Made by a program: the position numbers and the translations under genes. From positions 1-64,000 of the forward strand of contig NZ_VUKE01000005.1 in NCBI RefSeq assembly GCF_009193175.1: DNA of 64,000 nucleotides, given 5' to 3'. Positions within the stretch are counted from its first letter, which is position 1, and each line of letters begins with the position of its first letter. The stretch comes from Georgenia ruanii (lineage in GTDB: Bacteria; Actinomycetota; Actinomycetes; Actinomycetales; Actinomycetaceae). The notes below the pieces were generated by a model that saw only the letters and a list, made by a program, of their open reading frames with translations, was not told where the DNA came from and did not search any database. Below, one piece after another: positions 35,353-44,739 of this stretch.

Positions 35353-36320
35353 GGGTGCTCGTGACCGGTGCGAGCGGCATGCTCGGCCGGGAGGTGGCGA
35401 CGGCGCTGCTCGCCCGCGGCGACGAGGTGACCACCCTGCAGCGGCGCCCCTCCGGCGTCGCCGGCGCGCGGGACGTGTGCGGCGCCGTCGACGACGCCGG
35501 CGTGGTGACGGCGGCGGTTCGCGGTCAGGACGCCGTCGTGCACCTGGCCGCGAAGGTGTCCTTCGCCGGCCCGTTCGCCGAGTTCGAGCGCACCAACGTC
35601 GAGGGCACCCGGATGCTGCTCGAGGCCGCCCGGGCCGCCGGCGCCGGGCGGTTCGTGTTCGTCTCCTCGCCCTCGGTCGCACACACCGGCGCCTCGATCG
35701 TGGGCGAGGGTGCCGGGCCCGCCCAGCCCGGGCTCGCCCGGGGGAGCTATGCGCGCACCAAGGCGGCCGCCGAGCTGCTCGCCCTCGGTGCCGACGCGCC
35801 CGGCTTCGCCGTCGTGGCCGTCCGGCCGCACATCGTGTGGGGGCCGGGGGACACCCAGCTGGTCCAGCGGGTGGTCGACCGGGCCCGCGCGGGCCGGCTG
35901 CCCCGGCTGGATGCCGGCGCGGCGCTCATCGACACCACCTACGTCGACAACGCCGTCGGCGCGCTCGTCGCCGCGCTGGACCGGGCGGAGGTGGCGCACG
36001 GGGAGGCGTTCGTCGTGACCAACGGCGAGCCGCGGCCGGTGTTCGAGCTCGTCGCGGCGATGTGCCGAGCCGGCGGCGTGCCGGCGCCGCGCTGGGCGGT
36101 GCCCGGCGCAGTGGCCCGGGCGGCGGGGGGCGTCATCGAGAAGGTGTGGGCGGTGCGGCCCGGCCGGGACGAGCCGCCCATGACCCGCTTCCTCGCCGAG
36201 CAGCTCTCCACCGCGCACTGGTTCGATCTGCGCCGCACCCGCGAGGCGCTGGGCTGGCGGCCCACGGTCCCCCTGGACGAGGGGTTCGCGCGGCTGGCGG
36301 AGTACTACGGCACACGCTGA
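35349..36320 (+). CDS. oleD: OleD, NADPH-dependent 2-alkyl-3-ketoacid reductase
   Basis: A 323-residue extended SDR. The NADP loop is VLVTGASGMLGREVA at the N-terminus. The active site has Ser in FVSSPSVAH and the YxxxK pair in SYARTKAAAE. The enzyme reduces the OleA product to the beta-hydroxy acid used by OleC. The GTG at 35349 overlaps the oleBC stop, so oleA, oleBC and oleD form one tightly coupled operon. It ends convergent to the frameshifted aldo/keto reductase. Confidence 0.92.
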   Translation: MRVLVTGASGMLGREVATALLARGDEVTTLQRRPSGVAGARDVCGAVDDAGVVTAAVRGQDAVVHLAAKVSFAGPFAEFERTNVEGTRMLLEAARAAGAGRFVFVSSPSVAHTGASIVGEGAGPAQPGLARGSYARTKAAAELLALGADAPGFAVVAVRPHIVWGPGDTQLVQRVVDRARAGRLPRLDAGAALIDTTYVDNAVGALVAALDRAEVAHGEAFVVTNGEPRPVFELVAAMCRAGGVPAPRWAVPGAVARAAGGVIEKVWAVRPGRDEPPMTRFLAEQLSTAHWFDLRRTREALGWRPTVPLDEGFARLAEYYGTR

Positions 36321-36370
36321 CCGGCCGGGCGCTGGCGAAACGCCGTCGGTGGTGCGGGCGTCCCGGCGGG

Positions 36371-37197
36371 TCAGAACTCCTCGTGGGTGTCGGGGTCGCC
36401 GCCGAGGCGCCCGCCGGCCATGGCGCTGATGCGCTCCATCTCCGGCTCACGCAGGTTGAACCTGAAGATGTCGAAGTTCTCCTGCTGCCGCCGCGGGTCG
36501 GAGGACTTCGGGATCGGCACCGTCCCGAGCTGGTGGAGCCAGCGGAGGATCACCTGCGCCGGCGTGACACCGTGGAAGCCCGCCGCCTCCACCACCGCAG
36601 GCGCGTCGAGGAGGCGGCCCTTGCCCAGCGGCCGCCAGGACTGGGTGACGATCCCGCGCTCGGCGTCCACCCGCCGCATCTCGTCCTGCGGGAAGCCGGG
36701 GTGCAGCTCGATCTGGTTGACCGACGGCGCCACCCCGGTCTCGCCGATGATGCGGTCGAGGTGCTCGGCGGTGAAGTTGGAGACGCCGATCGAGCGCACG
36801 AGCCCGTCCTCGCGCAGCTTGATCATCGCCCTCCAGGTCTCCACGTACGTGTCCTGGCGGGGCAGCGGCCAGTGGATGAGGTAGAGGTTGACGTACTCCA
36901 CGCCGAGGTCGCGGCGGGTGGTCTCGAACGCCCGCAGCGTCTCCTCGTAGCCCTGGTCGCGTCCGCGCAGCTTGCTCGTGACGATGATCTCTCCTCGCGC
37001 AGCACCCCCGACTCGGCGATGCCGCGACCCACGCCCGCCTCGTTGCCGTACGAGGCGGCGGTGTCGATGAGCCGGTAGCCCGTCCTGATGCCCTCGGCGA
37101 CGGCGGTGGCCGCCTCGTCGTCGGACATGGCCCAGGTGCCCAGGCCGATGGCGGGCAGGGCGTAGCCGTCGTTGAGCGTGAACCGGGGCACAGTCAT
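36371..37197 (-). pseudogene. Aldo/keto reductase interrupted by a frameshift
   Basis: The N-terminal part reads from an ATG at 37197 (MTVPRFTLNDGYALPAIGLG) through LIDTAASYGNEAGVG to about 36995. The rest continues in another frame as IIVTSKLRGRDQGYEE, LIHWPLPR, VSNFTAEHL and NQIELHPG down to 36371. The break falls in the run GAGGAGAGATC around 36987-36996, where two extra bases (AG) would explain it. Together the parts make a complete 275-residue AKR5-type enzyme like 2,5-diketo-D-gluconate reductase. No slippery sequence for programmed shifting is present, so this is either a mutation or a sequencing error. Confidence 0.8.
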
Positions 37198-37351
37198 GGC
37201 CCACATTGTGCCCGGCGGGGCGGCGGACTCGCCGGTCCTCACGCCCCGGAACGCCGTGGACGGGGACTCTGGCGGGCATAATCGCTCGAACAGCACGCCG
37301 CCCCGGCGTGCCCGCACCGCCGGGTGCGGCCGCCGAGCAGGAGACCGAGAC

Positions 37352-38119
37352 GTGACGGATCCGCGACTGATCGCCTTCGACCTCGACGACACCCTGGCGC
37401 CGTCGAAGTCCCCGATGCCGGCCCGCATGGGGGCCGCCCTCGCCGCGCTGCTCGACTCGCTGCCGGTGTGCATCATCTCCGGCGGCCACTTCGGCCAGTT
37501 CCGCGACCAGGTGCTCGCCCACCTGCCGGCGACGGCGGAGCAGCTGGCCCGCCTGCACCTCATGCCCACCTGCGGCACCCGCTACCTGCGCTTCGAGGCC
37601 GGGGAGTGGCGCCAGGTCTACGCCCACGACCTCACCGACGACGAGCGCGGCCGCGCGGTGGCCGCCGTCGAGGGCGAGGCCCGGCGCCTGGGCCTGTGGG
37701 AGGCGCAGACCTGGGGCGACATCCTCGAGGACCGCGGCTCGCAGATCACCTTCTCCGCCCTCGGCCAGCAGGCCCCGCTCGCGGCCAAGAAGGCGTGGGA
37801 CCCCACCGGCGCGAAGAAGGGCGCCCTGCGCGACGCCGTCGCCGCCCTGCTGCCCGGGCTCGAGGTCCGCTCGGGCGGGTCGACGTCGGTGGACATCACC
37901 CGCAAGGGCGTGGACAAGGCCTACGGCATGGAGCGCCTGAGCGAGCAGACCGGCATCGACGTCGCGGACATGCTCTTCGTGGGCGACCGGCTCGACGAGG
38001 GCGGCAACGACTACCCCGTGGTGCGCCTGGGCATGCCGACCCACGCCGTCGCCGACTGGGAGGACACCGCCGCGCTGGTCGAGCGGATCGTCGCCGGGCT
38101 GGCGGTCACCCGGGCCTGA
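37352..38119 (+). CDS. HAD-IIB family phosphatase (phosphomannomutase-like)
   Basis: A 255-residue HAD hydrolase with a C2-type cap. Motif I is IAFDLDDTLAPSKSPMP and motif II the Ser in CIISGGHFGQF. The late motifs are SVDITRKGVDKAYGMERL with the conserved Lys and MLFVGDRLDEGGNDYPV with the metal aspartates. Relatives are eukaryote-like phosphomannomutases and sucrose or mannosylglycerate phosphatases. The GTG at 37352 has AGGAG eight bases upstream. It is divergent from the frameshifted aldo/keto reductase. Confidence 0.88.
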   Translation: MTDPRLIAFDLDDTLAPSKSPMPARMGAALAALLDSLPVCIISGGHFGQFRDQVLAHLPATAEQLARLHLMPTCGTRYLRFEAGEWRQVYAHDLTDDERGRAVAAVEGEARRLGLWEAQTWGDILEDRGSQITFSALGQQAPLAAKKAWDPTGAKKGALRDAVAALLPGLEVRSGGSTSVDITRKGVDKAYGMERLSEQTGIDVADMLFVGDRLDEGGNDYPVVRLGMPTHAVADWEDTAALVERIVAGLAVTRA

Positions 38120-38131
38120 CCCGGGGGCCGC

Positions 38132-38467
38132 TCAGAGCGCCGCGACCGCCTCGCGCAGCCAGGCCAGGCGCGGCACGCCCTCGACGCGGTGACGCACCCG
38201 CCCCGCGCCGTCGAGCACCAGCACGGTCGGGGTGCTGCGGATCGCCAGGGCCGCGGCGAGCCGTTCGTGACCGGCAACGTCGACGTCGACGTGCCGCACC
38301 CCTTCGGCCGTCTCGGCGACCCGCGCGGCCACCACCCGCGCGGCCGCGCACGGGGCGCAGAACGCGCTCGACACCTGCAGCAGCGTCGCCCGCTGCCCGA
38401 GGCGGTCGGCGGGCAGGCCGAGGTCGGCCGCGGTGAGCGGGGCGCCGTCGGGCGTGGGCACGGACAT
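38132..38467 (-). CDS. Thioredoxin-like protein
   Basis: A 111-residue thioredoxin fold with the redox pair in SSAFCAPCAAARVV and the conserved cis-Pro in IRSTPTVLVLDG. The N-terminal 30 residues are a Pro/Ala-rich tail, not a signal peptide, so the protein is probably cytoplasmic. The short CAPC site resembles atypical thioredoxins rather than WCGPC TrxA. It converges with the HAD gene and diverges from the FUSC transporter. Confidence 0.85.
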   Translation of the reverse strand: MSVPTPDGAPLTAADLGLPADRLGQRATLLQVSSAFCAPCAAARVVAARVAETAEGVRHVDVDVAGHERLAAALAIRSTPTVLVLDGAGRVRHRVEGVPRLAWLREAVAAL

Positions 38468-38619
38468 GGTCCGATTGTCGCGCGCCGGCCGCGGGCCGGC
38501 CGTGTGGGCTTCGTCATGAAGGCCCCGCCCCGGGTGGGAGGCACCACGCTGCGCCCACAGCGCCGCGGGGACGGGGCGTCGTTACCCTGAACGGGTACAA
38601 GCACCCGAGGACGAGGAGC

Positions 38620-40299
38620 GTGCAGGTGACCGAGCGGGTGGGAGACCGGTGGACGGACGCCCGCACTTCGATCCGCACGCTGGCCTGGCCGACGGCGGCG
38701 CGCGCCAGCGCCGCGATCGGGGTCCCGCTCACCGCGCTGACGCTCCTGGGGCACCACGAGGTCGGTCTCATGGCGAGCACCGGGGCCTTCACCGTGCTCT
38801 ACGGCGCCGGCCGGCCCATGCGCTACCGCTGGCGGATGCTGGTCGTCGTCGCGCTCGGCTTCGTCCTCTGCTCCGCCCTCGGGGCGCTGACGGCGGGCAT
38901 CGGCTGGGCGGCGATCCTGCTGCTGACGGTGATCGGTGCGGTGGCCACGTACGCCACGCTGGCACTGCGCTCTGGCCCGCCCGGGGCGTTCTTCTTCGTC
39001 ATGGTGGCCGGCGTGGCCGGGTTCGTCCCGGCGCAGGGCACGGTGCCGCCGACCCTGATGATCGCCGCCACCGCGATCGGCGCGGCGTGCGCGGTCCCCA
39101 TCGCCATGGCCGACCTGCTGCTCGACCGGGCCGCCCCGCAGGTCAAGGCGGTGCGCCAGGCGCGGGCCGCCGTCGAGCGCTACCTCGCCTCCGACCGGTA
39201 CGGCGCCGAGGCGGCGCGGCTGTCCGCCGAGGCCGCCGGAGCGCTGCACCGCGCCTGGGGCGTGCTGTGGGACGCCGGCGACACCACCTCGCGCCGGCCC
39301 GAGGCGCTGGCCCGGGCCGCGGAGCTGTCGACCCTGCACCAGGCCTACGCCTCGCACATGCTACCGGGCAGCTCGCCGGACCCCGACCTCGCCGCCGACC
39401 GCACCGAGACCCCGCTCGGGCTGCCGACCACCTGGCTGATGCTCCGGCGCGCGCTGCACACCCCGACGGTGCCGGTCGACGCCGCCGGGCGCGTGGCGCT
39501 GGGCATCGTCGTCTCCGGGCTGATCGCGCTGACCCTCGGCACGGACCACATGTACTGGGCGATGATGGTCTCCGCCCTCGTCCTCCACCAGGGGCTCGAC
39601 CGGCGCCGCTCGCTCATCCGGGCACGCAACCGGTTCATCGGCACGGTGGTGGGGCTGGGGATCTTCGCGGCCATCACGGCCGCGGGACCGAGCGAATGGG
39701 TGACGGTCGCCATCCTCATCGTGCTCCAGGGCTCGATCGAGCTGGCCGTGCCGCGCAACTACGCGGTCGCGGTCTCGTTGATCACCCCGCTGGCGTTGAC
39801 GATCGCCACCGGCGGGGCCAGCAACGGGGTCTTCCCCGTCGTCACCGAGCGCCTGCTCGACACGGTCGTGGGGCTGGCGGTGGCGGTGGTGGTGCTGCTG
39901 GTCGTGGCCCGCGGCAGCGCCATGCCGATGGTGCGCAACTACGTCGGGCGCGTGCTCGCCTCGTGCGGCAACGCGCTGGAGCACATCGGCGCCGGGACCA
40001 TCACGGGTTCGGCGGGGGCCGCCGCGCAGCTCGAGCTCGCGCTGGACATGCAGGATCTGTCCCTGGTCGCCGGCCGCGCGCTCACCGACGATCCCGAGGG
40101 CATGGCCACCTGGGCCGAGCCCCGCGAGTCGACGGCGTGGCTGGGGCTGACGGTGCTCGCCCGCTGCGCCCGCGCCAGCGGCCCGGCCGACGGCGTGGGC
40201 GGGGCGACGTGGGCCTGCTGGGCGCTGGGGGCCTCGGCCGAGCGGGGCGTGCCGCCCGACCCCATCGCCCTGGGCAACCTGCGCGCCGTCATCCGCTGA
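38620..40299 (+). CDS. FUSC family (aromatic acid exporter-like) membrane protein
   Basis: A 559-residue membrane protein with two hydrophobic blocks of four to five helices each, separated by about 170 soluble residues. The first block runs from about residue 30 and the second contains DHMYWAMMVSALVLHQGLDRR, the conserved FUSC/YccS segment, followed by RARNRFIGTVVGLG. Family members export aromatic carboxylates or related compounds. The GTG at 38620 is preceded by GAGGAGC. Inverted half-sites TTACCC and GGGTA at 38582-38596 lie upstream and may be regulatory. Confidence 0.82.
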   Translation: MQVTERVGDRWTDARTSIRTLAWPTAARASAAIGVPLTALTLLGHHEVGLMASTGAFTVLYGAGRPMRYRWRMLVVVALGFVLCSALGALTAGIGWAAILLLTVIGAVATYATLALRSGPPGAFFFVMVAGVAGFVPAQGTVPPTLMIAATAIGAACAVPIAMADLLLDRAAPQVKAVRQARAAVERYLASDRYGAEAARLSAEAAGALHRAWGVLWDAGDTTSRRPEALARAAELSTLHQAYASHMLPGSSPDPDLAADRTETPLGLPTTWLMLRRALHTPTVPVDAAGRVALGIVVSGLIALTLGTDHMYWAMMVSALVLHQGLDRRRSLIRARNRFIGTVVGLGIFAAITAAGPSEWVTVAILIVLQGSIELAVPRNYAVAVSLITPLALTIATGGASNGVFPVVTERLLDTVVGLAVAVVVLLVVARGSAMPMVRNYVGRVLASCGNALEHIGAGTITGSAGAAAQLELALDMQDLSLVAGRALTDDPEGMATWAEPRESTAWLGLTVLARCARASGPADGVGGATWACWALGASAERGVPPDPIALGNLRAVIR

Positions 40300-40508
40300 C
40301 GCGGTCACTCGCTGCGGCCGTTGTCTGGGTGGGCCTCGGCCGATCGGCCGGGCGCCGTCCTCGCCGCGCCGGCGCTCTTTGGGGGTGACCGTCCGGAGTC
40401 CGGGTCGCACGGCGCAGTGAGGCGGACCACCTCCGCCGGGAATCGGGTGCGGCCTGCCCGCGCAGGCACGTACGGTGTCAGGGCCCAGTCCCGTCCGGAA
40501 GGAGTCCC

Positions 40509-42200
40509 GTGCGCCGTCGCGCCTTGCTCGTGCCCGTCGCCGCGCTCGTCGCCGCGCTCGTCCTGGCCGGCTGCACCTCCGCCGACGGCGGGACCACCGA
40601 GACGACGTCCCCGCCGCCCGCCGCGAGCGAGCTGGTCGCCCCCGGGGAGACCGCCGTCCTGGGCACCGACGACCCGGCGGAGCTCGCCCGGCAGAGCGCC
40701 CTGACCTTCTTCGCCGCCGCGCCGGTGGTCGTCCTCACGACGGGGGAGGCGCTGCTGCCCGCCGCCTCGGCCGCAGTCGTGCTCGGCGTTCCGGTGCTCC
40801 TCGACGGCGATGACGCGACCGTGGGCGCCGAGCTCGAGCGCCTGCACCCGGAGGCGGTGCTCACGGTCGGGACGGCGGACGTGCCCGACGGCGCCGACGT
40901 CACCGCCGTGCCTGCACCGGCCGACCCGGCGGCGCTGGGCGAGCTGCTCGGCGCGACCCTGGCGACCGGCGACCCGGTGGCGGCGGGCGGCGAGGTGGCC
41001 GCGGTGGCCGGCCTCGACCCCGACGCCCCGGCGTACCTGAGGCCCGCGGAGGAGGGCACGCCCGCATCGGCGGACGAGCCGGCCACGTCCGGTGCGGCGG
41101 CCCCCTCAGGTCAGGCGGCGCCGTCAGGTCAGGCGGCGCCGTCGCTGCCGCAGACCTCCCGCCCGAAGCCGGCGGCCGAGGGCGTCGTCGTCATGAGCAC
41201 CGGCGACCCGGCGCAGGCCGCCGCCGTGGCGAACGCCCGCAGCGCGGGCGCGCGGGTGCTGGTGGTCCCTGGCGGCGACCCCCGGGCGACGAGCGAGACG
41301 GTCAGGACGACCGCCGCCAACGCCCCGGACGTCGTCGTCGGCCTCGGCACCGCCTTCGGCGACGCGGGCACCCTCGCCTGGCGCGCCGCCACCGCCGCGA
41401 CCGGCGTCGAGCTGCCCGGCGGCGGCCAGCTCGCTCTGCCCGGCAAGACCTACGTGGCCCTCTACGGGCACCCGGGCAGCGGCGCGCTGGGGGTGCTGGG
41501 GGAGCAGGACGCGCCGGCCACCGTCGAACGCGCCCAGGCGCACGCCGAGCCCTACCGTCCGCTGACCGGCACCACGGTCGTGCCCGCGCTGGAGATCATC
41601 GCCACGGTCGCCTCGGGCGGCCCGGGCGACGACGGGAACTACTCCGCCGAGGCGAGCGTGGAGCAGCTGCGCCCGCTCGTGGAGCTGGCGCACGAGCACG
41701 GGCAGTACGTGGTGCTCGACCTGCAGCCCGGGCGCACCGACTTCGTCACCCAGGCCAAGCGGTACGAGGAGCTGCTGACGATGCCCAACGTCGGGCTCGC
41801 GCTCGACCCCGAGTGGCGGCTGCGCCCGGACCAGGTGCACCTGCGGCAGATCGGCCAGGTCGACGTCGCCGAGGTGAACCAGGTGGTCACCTGGCTCGCC
41901 GACCTCACCCGCGAGCACCGTCTGCCGCAGAAGCTCCTCGTGCTCCACCAGTTCCAGGTCCGGATGATCCCGGGCGTCGACGGCGTCGACCAGTCGCGTT
42001 CGGAGCTGGCCATCCTCATCCACGCCGACGGGCAGGGCTCCCAGCCGGCGAAGGCGGGCACCTGGGGCACCCTGCACGCCAACGCGCCGAGCATCCGCTC
42101 GTGGGGGTGGAAGAACTTCTACGACGAGGACAGCCCGATGCTCACCCCGGAGCAGACCATGCAGGTCCAGCCGACGCCGAACTTCATCAGCTACCAGTAG
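40509..42200 (+). CDS. Large secreted lipoprotein of unknown function
   Basis: A 563-residue lipoprotein: basic start MRRR, a hydrophobic stretch and the lipobox VLAGC with Cys22 as the lipidation site. Residues 30-190 resemble the Ala/Val-rich cell-wall-binding-2 type of fold (VVVLTTGEALLPAASAAVVL). A low-complexity spacer with PSGQAA repeats follows near 41103. The C-terminal half is a compact conserved domain (LVELAHEHGQYVVLDLQPGRTDF, NVGLALDPEWRL, KNFYDEDSPML) found in actinobacterial lipoproteins, whose barrel-like pattern suggests a glycoside-hydrolase-like fold. No catalytic pair could be assigned. Confidence 0.78.
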   Translation: MRRRALLVPVAALVAALVLAGCTSADGGTTETTSPPPAASELVAPGETAVLGTDDPAELARQSALTFFAAAPVVVLTTGEALLPAASAAVVLGVPVLLDGDDATVGAELERLHPEAVLTVGTADVPDGADVTAVPAPADPAALGELLGATLATGDPVAAGGEVAAVAGLDPDAPAYLRPAEEGTPASADEPATSGAAAPSGQAAPSGQAAPSLPQTSRPKPAAEGVVVMSTGDPAQAAAVANARSAGARVLVVPGGDPRATSETVRTTAANAPDVVVGLGTAFGDAGTLAWRAATAATGVELPGGGQLALPGKTYVALYGHPGSGALGVLGEQDAPATVERAQAHAEPYRPLTGTTVVPALEIIATVASGGPGDDGNYSAEASVEQLRPLVELAHEHGQYVVLDLQPGRTDFVTQAKRYEELLTMPNVGLALDPEWRLRPDQVHLRQIGQVDVAEVNQVVTWLADLTREHRLPQKLLVLHQFQVRMIPGVDGVDQSRSELAILIHADGQGSQPAKAGTWGTLHANAPSIRSWGWKNFYDEDSPMLTPEQTMQVQPTPNFISYQ

Positions 42201-42301
42201 ACCCGCCCGGGGCCCGGCGCCGGGGGACAGGCACCGGGGGCCCGGGGGCCGGCACCGGGGCCGGGCGCCGCCACGGCACCCGGCCCGCGCCGCCGCTGAC
42301 C

Positions 42302-43369
42302 TCAGCCGCGCATCGCCGCCGCGGTGTGCGCGGGGTCGACCTCCTCGCCCGGGCGCACCGGGCCGGGCGCGGTGCCGGCGCCGAAGGGCCGGCCCCCCAG
42401 CGCCTCGCGCCCGTGCGGGGTCAGCCACCCGGACAGGTCCGGGCCCGCCGGGACGATCCCGGTGGGGTTGATGTCCGTGTGGACGATGTAGTAGTGCTCC
42501 TTGATCTGCTGGAAGTCCACGGTGTCGCCGAACCCGGGGGTCTGGAACAGGTCCCGGGCGTAGGCCCACAGCGCCGGCATCTCGGTGAGCTTGTTGCGGT
42601 TGCACTTGAAGTGCCCGTGGTAGACGGCGTCGAAGCGCACCAGCGTGGTGAACAGCCGCACGTCCGCCTCGGTGATGGTGTCGCCCACCAGGTAGCGCCG
42701 GTCGGTGAGGCGCTCCTCGAGCCAGTCCAGCGCCGTCCAGAGCCGGGCGTAGGCGGCGTCGTAGGCCTCCTGGGAGCCGGCGAACCCGCAGCGGTAGACG
42801 CCGTTGTTGACCTCGGTGAAGACCCGCCGGTTGACGGCGTCGATCTCCTCGCGCAGCGCCTCGGGGTAGAGGTCCGGCGCGCCGTCGCGGTGGTACGCCG
42901 TCCATTCGGTGGAGAAGTCGAGGGTGATCTGGGCGAAGTCGTTCGTCACGACGGCGCCGGTGGGGATGTCGACGACGGCGGGGACCGTGATCCCGCGCGG
43001 GTAGTCGGGAAAGCGCCTGAAGTAGGCCTCCTGCAGCCAGTGGATGCCCAGGACCGGGTCCTTGCCGCCCGCGTCGAGGTCGAAGGTCCACGACCGGGCG
43101 TCGTGCGTCGGCCCGGGCAGCCCGACCGAGATGGCCTCCTCGAGCCCCAGCAGGCGCCGGACGATGAGGGTGCGGTTGGCCCACGGGCAGGCTCGGGCGG
43201 CGACGAGGCGGTACCGGCCCGGCTCGACCGCGTAGCCGTCGCGGCCGTCGGCCGTGATGCGGGTGGTGATGTAGCGGGTGTCGCGGGAGTACTCCTGGCC
43301 CGGCGTCGTGTAGCGCCCGCCCTCGTGGTGCTCGGGGCGCTCGGCCTCGGTGGTGGTCTCGGTGCTCAT
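42302..43369 (-). CDS. Xi-class glutathione transferase / glutathionyl-hydroquinone reductase-like
   Basis: A 355-residue thioredoxin-fold transferase. The ATG at 43369 has GGAGGAG a few bases upstream. The CPWA motif in ARACPWANRTLIV carries the catalytic Cys. The all-helical half with FDAVYHGHFKCNRNKL is the Xi-class signature. In actinobacteria, which make mycothiol and not glutathione, such enzymes probably reduce mycothiolyl- or gamma-glutamylcysteine-conjugated quinones. The glutamate-cysteine ligase family gene at 44740 lies close by. Confidence 0.88.
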   Translation of the reverse strand: MSTETTTEAERPEHHEGGRYTTPGQEYSRDTRYITTRITADGRDGYAVEPGRYRLVAARACPWANRTLIVRRLLGLEEAISVGLPGPTHDARSWTFDLDAGGKDPVLGIHWLQEAYFRRFPDYPRGITVPAVVDIPTGAVVTNDFAQITLDFSTEWTAYHRDGAPDLYPEALREEIDAVNRRVFTEVNNGVYRCGFAGSQEAYDAAYARLWTALDWLEERLTDRRYLVGDTITEADVRLFTTLVRFDAVYHGHFKCNRNKLTEMPALWAYARDLFQTPGFGDTVDFQQIKEHYYIVHTDINPTGIVPAGPDLSGWLTPHGREALGGRPFGAGTAPGPVRPGEEVDPAHTAAAMRG

Positions 43370-43417
43370 GGTCTCCTCCCGAGTGGTCAAAGTTTCAATA
43401 AGCCTAGGCGGTGCGGG

Positions 43418-44635
43418 TCAGAAGCGCTCCACCACCTGCCCGTGCGCGTAGACCTCCCGTCCCGCGATGAACACCCGCTCGGCCCGGGCGTAGAGGTCGA
43501 GCGGGTCGCCCGACCAGACGACGACGTCGCCGTCCAGGCCCGGCGCCAGGGCGCCGACGCGGTCGTCCAGGCCGAGCATCCGCGCCGGGTTGACCGTCAG
43601 CGCCGCGAGGGCCACGTCGCGGTCCAGCCCCGCCTTCACCGCGATCGAGGCCTGGTGGACCAGGAACTGGATCGGGACGACGGGATGGTCGGTGGTGATG
43701 GCGACCTGCACGCCCGCGGCGGCGAGGTCCACGATCTTCTCCAGGCCCCGGTCGCGCAGCTCCACCTTGGACCGGTTGGAGATCATCGGGCCGAAGATCA
43801 CCGGGATGTGCTTCTCGGCCAGCAGGGCGGCGAGCTTGGCCCCGTCCGTGCCGTGGTTGACCACGAGCCGGTAGCCGAACTCCTCGGCCAGGCGGATCGC
43901 GGTGGCGATGTCGTCGTGGCGGTGGGTGTGCTGGTCCCACACGAGCTCGCCGGCGAGCACCTGGGCGAGCACCTCGTGGGTGAGGTCGCGCTCGAACGGC
44001 TGGCTCCCGCGGGCCGCGTGCTCGCGCGCGTCGGCGTAGTTGCGGGCCTTGACGAACGCCTCGCGGATGACGCGGGCCACGCCCAGGCGGGTCGAGGGCA
44101 GCTCCTTGCGGTCGTGGTAGACGCGCTTGGGGTTCTCGCCCAGCGCCGACTTCACCGAGACGGCGGCCTTGATGACCTGCTCGTCGACGGTGCGCCCGCC
44201 CCAGGTCTTGATGGCGACGCTCTGCCCGCCGATCGGGTTGCCCGACCCCGGCTTCACGACGGCGCTGGTGACCCCTCCCTCGAGGGCGTCGCGAAAGCCG
44301 AGGTCCTCGATGTTGATGGCATCGAGGGCCCGCACGGCCGCCATCACGGGGCCACTCGTCTCGTTGGAGTCGTCGCCGGCCCAGCCCTCGCCCTCCTCGG
44401 CGACGCCGAGGTGGGCGTGCGCCTCGACGAAGCCGGGCAGCACCCACCGGCCGGCCGCGTCGACCACCGGCACCCCGGGCGGGACGGCGACGTCGCGGCC
44501 CACCTCCCGGACGACGCCGTCGACCACCACCACCGTGCCACCGTCGATCGGCGGGCCCACGATCGGCAGCACGCGCCCGCCCACCACGGCGATGCTGGCG
44601 CCGCGCGGGCCTGCCGGAGCCTCGAGGTTCGTCAT
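43418..44635 (-). CDS. Amidohydrolase family protein
   Basis: A 405-residue metal-dependent hydrolase from an ATG at 44635 (MTNLEAPAGP). The metal-binding HAHLG motif lies in LPGFVEAHAHLG. Further metal residues are suggested by LVWDQHTHRHDD and VNHGTD, and the Asp by ITTDHPVVPI. The barrel is flanked by an imidazolonepropionase-like N-terminal and C-terminal beta-sandwich (LAPGLDGDVVVWSGDPLDL). The group includes imidazolonepropionase- and prolidase-like enzymes. The substrate is unknown. Confidence 0.87.
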   Translation of the reverse strand: MTNLEAPAGPRGASIAVVGGRVLPIVGPPIDGGTVVVVDGVVREVGRDVAVPPGVPVVDAAGRWVLPGFVEAHAHLGVAEEGEGWAGDDSNETSGPVMAAVRALDAINIEDLGFRDALEGGVTSAVVKPGSGNPIGGQSVAIKTWGGRTVDEQVIKAAVSVKSALGENPKRVYHDRKELPSTRLGVARVIREAFVKARNYADAREHAARGSQPFERDLTHEVLAQVLAGELVWDQHTHRHDDIATAIRLAEEFGYRLVVNHGTDGAKLAALLAEKHIPVIFGPMISNRSKVELRDRGLEKIVDLAAAGVQVAITTDHPVVPIQFLVHQASIAVKAGLDRDVALAALTVNPARMLGLDDRVGALAPGLDGDVVVWSGDPLDLYARAERVFIAGREVYAHGQVVERF

Positions 44636-44739
44636 GACGTCATCATGGCCGACCTCACCTCGTCCGCATGTGCTGACCAACCTGGACCGCGGCCGACCCC
44701 CGTCGCGGCGAGGTGGCCGGTCAGGGCCTCACGCGGGCC

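Noticed and set aside
32404-35682. Very long antisense open frame opposite oleBC
   Set aside because: High-GC coding DNA commonly leaves the complementary frame open. The translation is low-complexity Arg/Gly/Ala text, and the sense strand encodes intact OleB and OleC motifs.
36987-36996. Programmed frameshift in the aldo/keto reductase
   Set aside because: There is no slippery heptamer and no downstream structure of note, and family members are not known to use frameshifting. A mutation or sequencing error is simpler.
42201-42301. Dense GC-rich repeats between convergent genes, possible terminator
   Set aside because: Many alternative pairings are possible and no single clear stem stands out, so it was not called as a feature.
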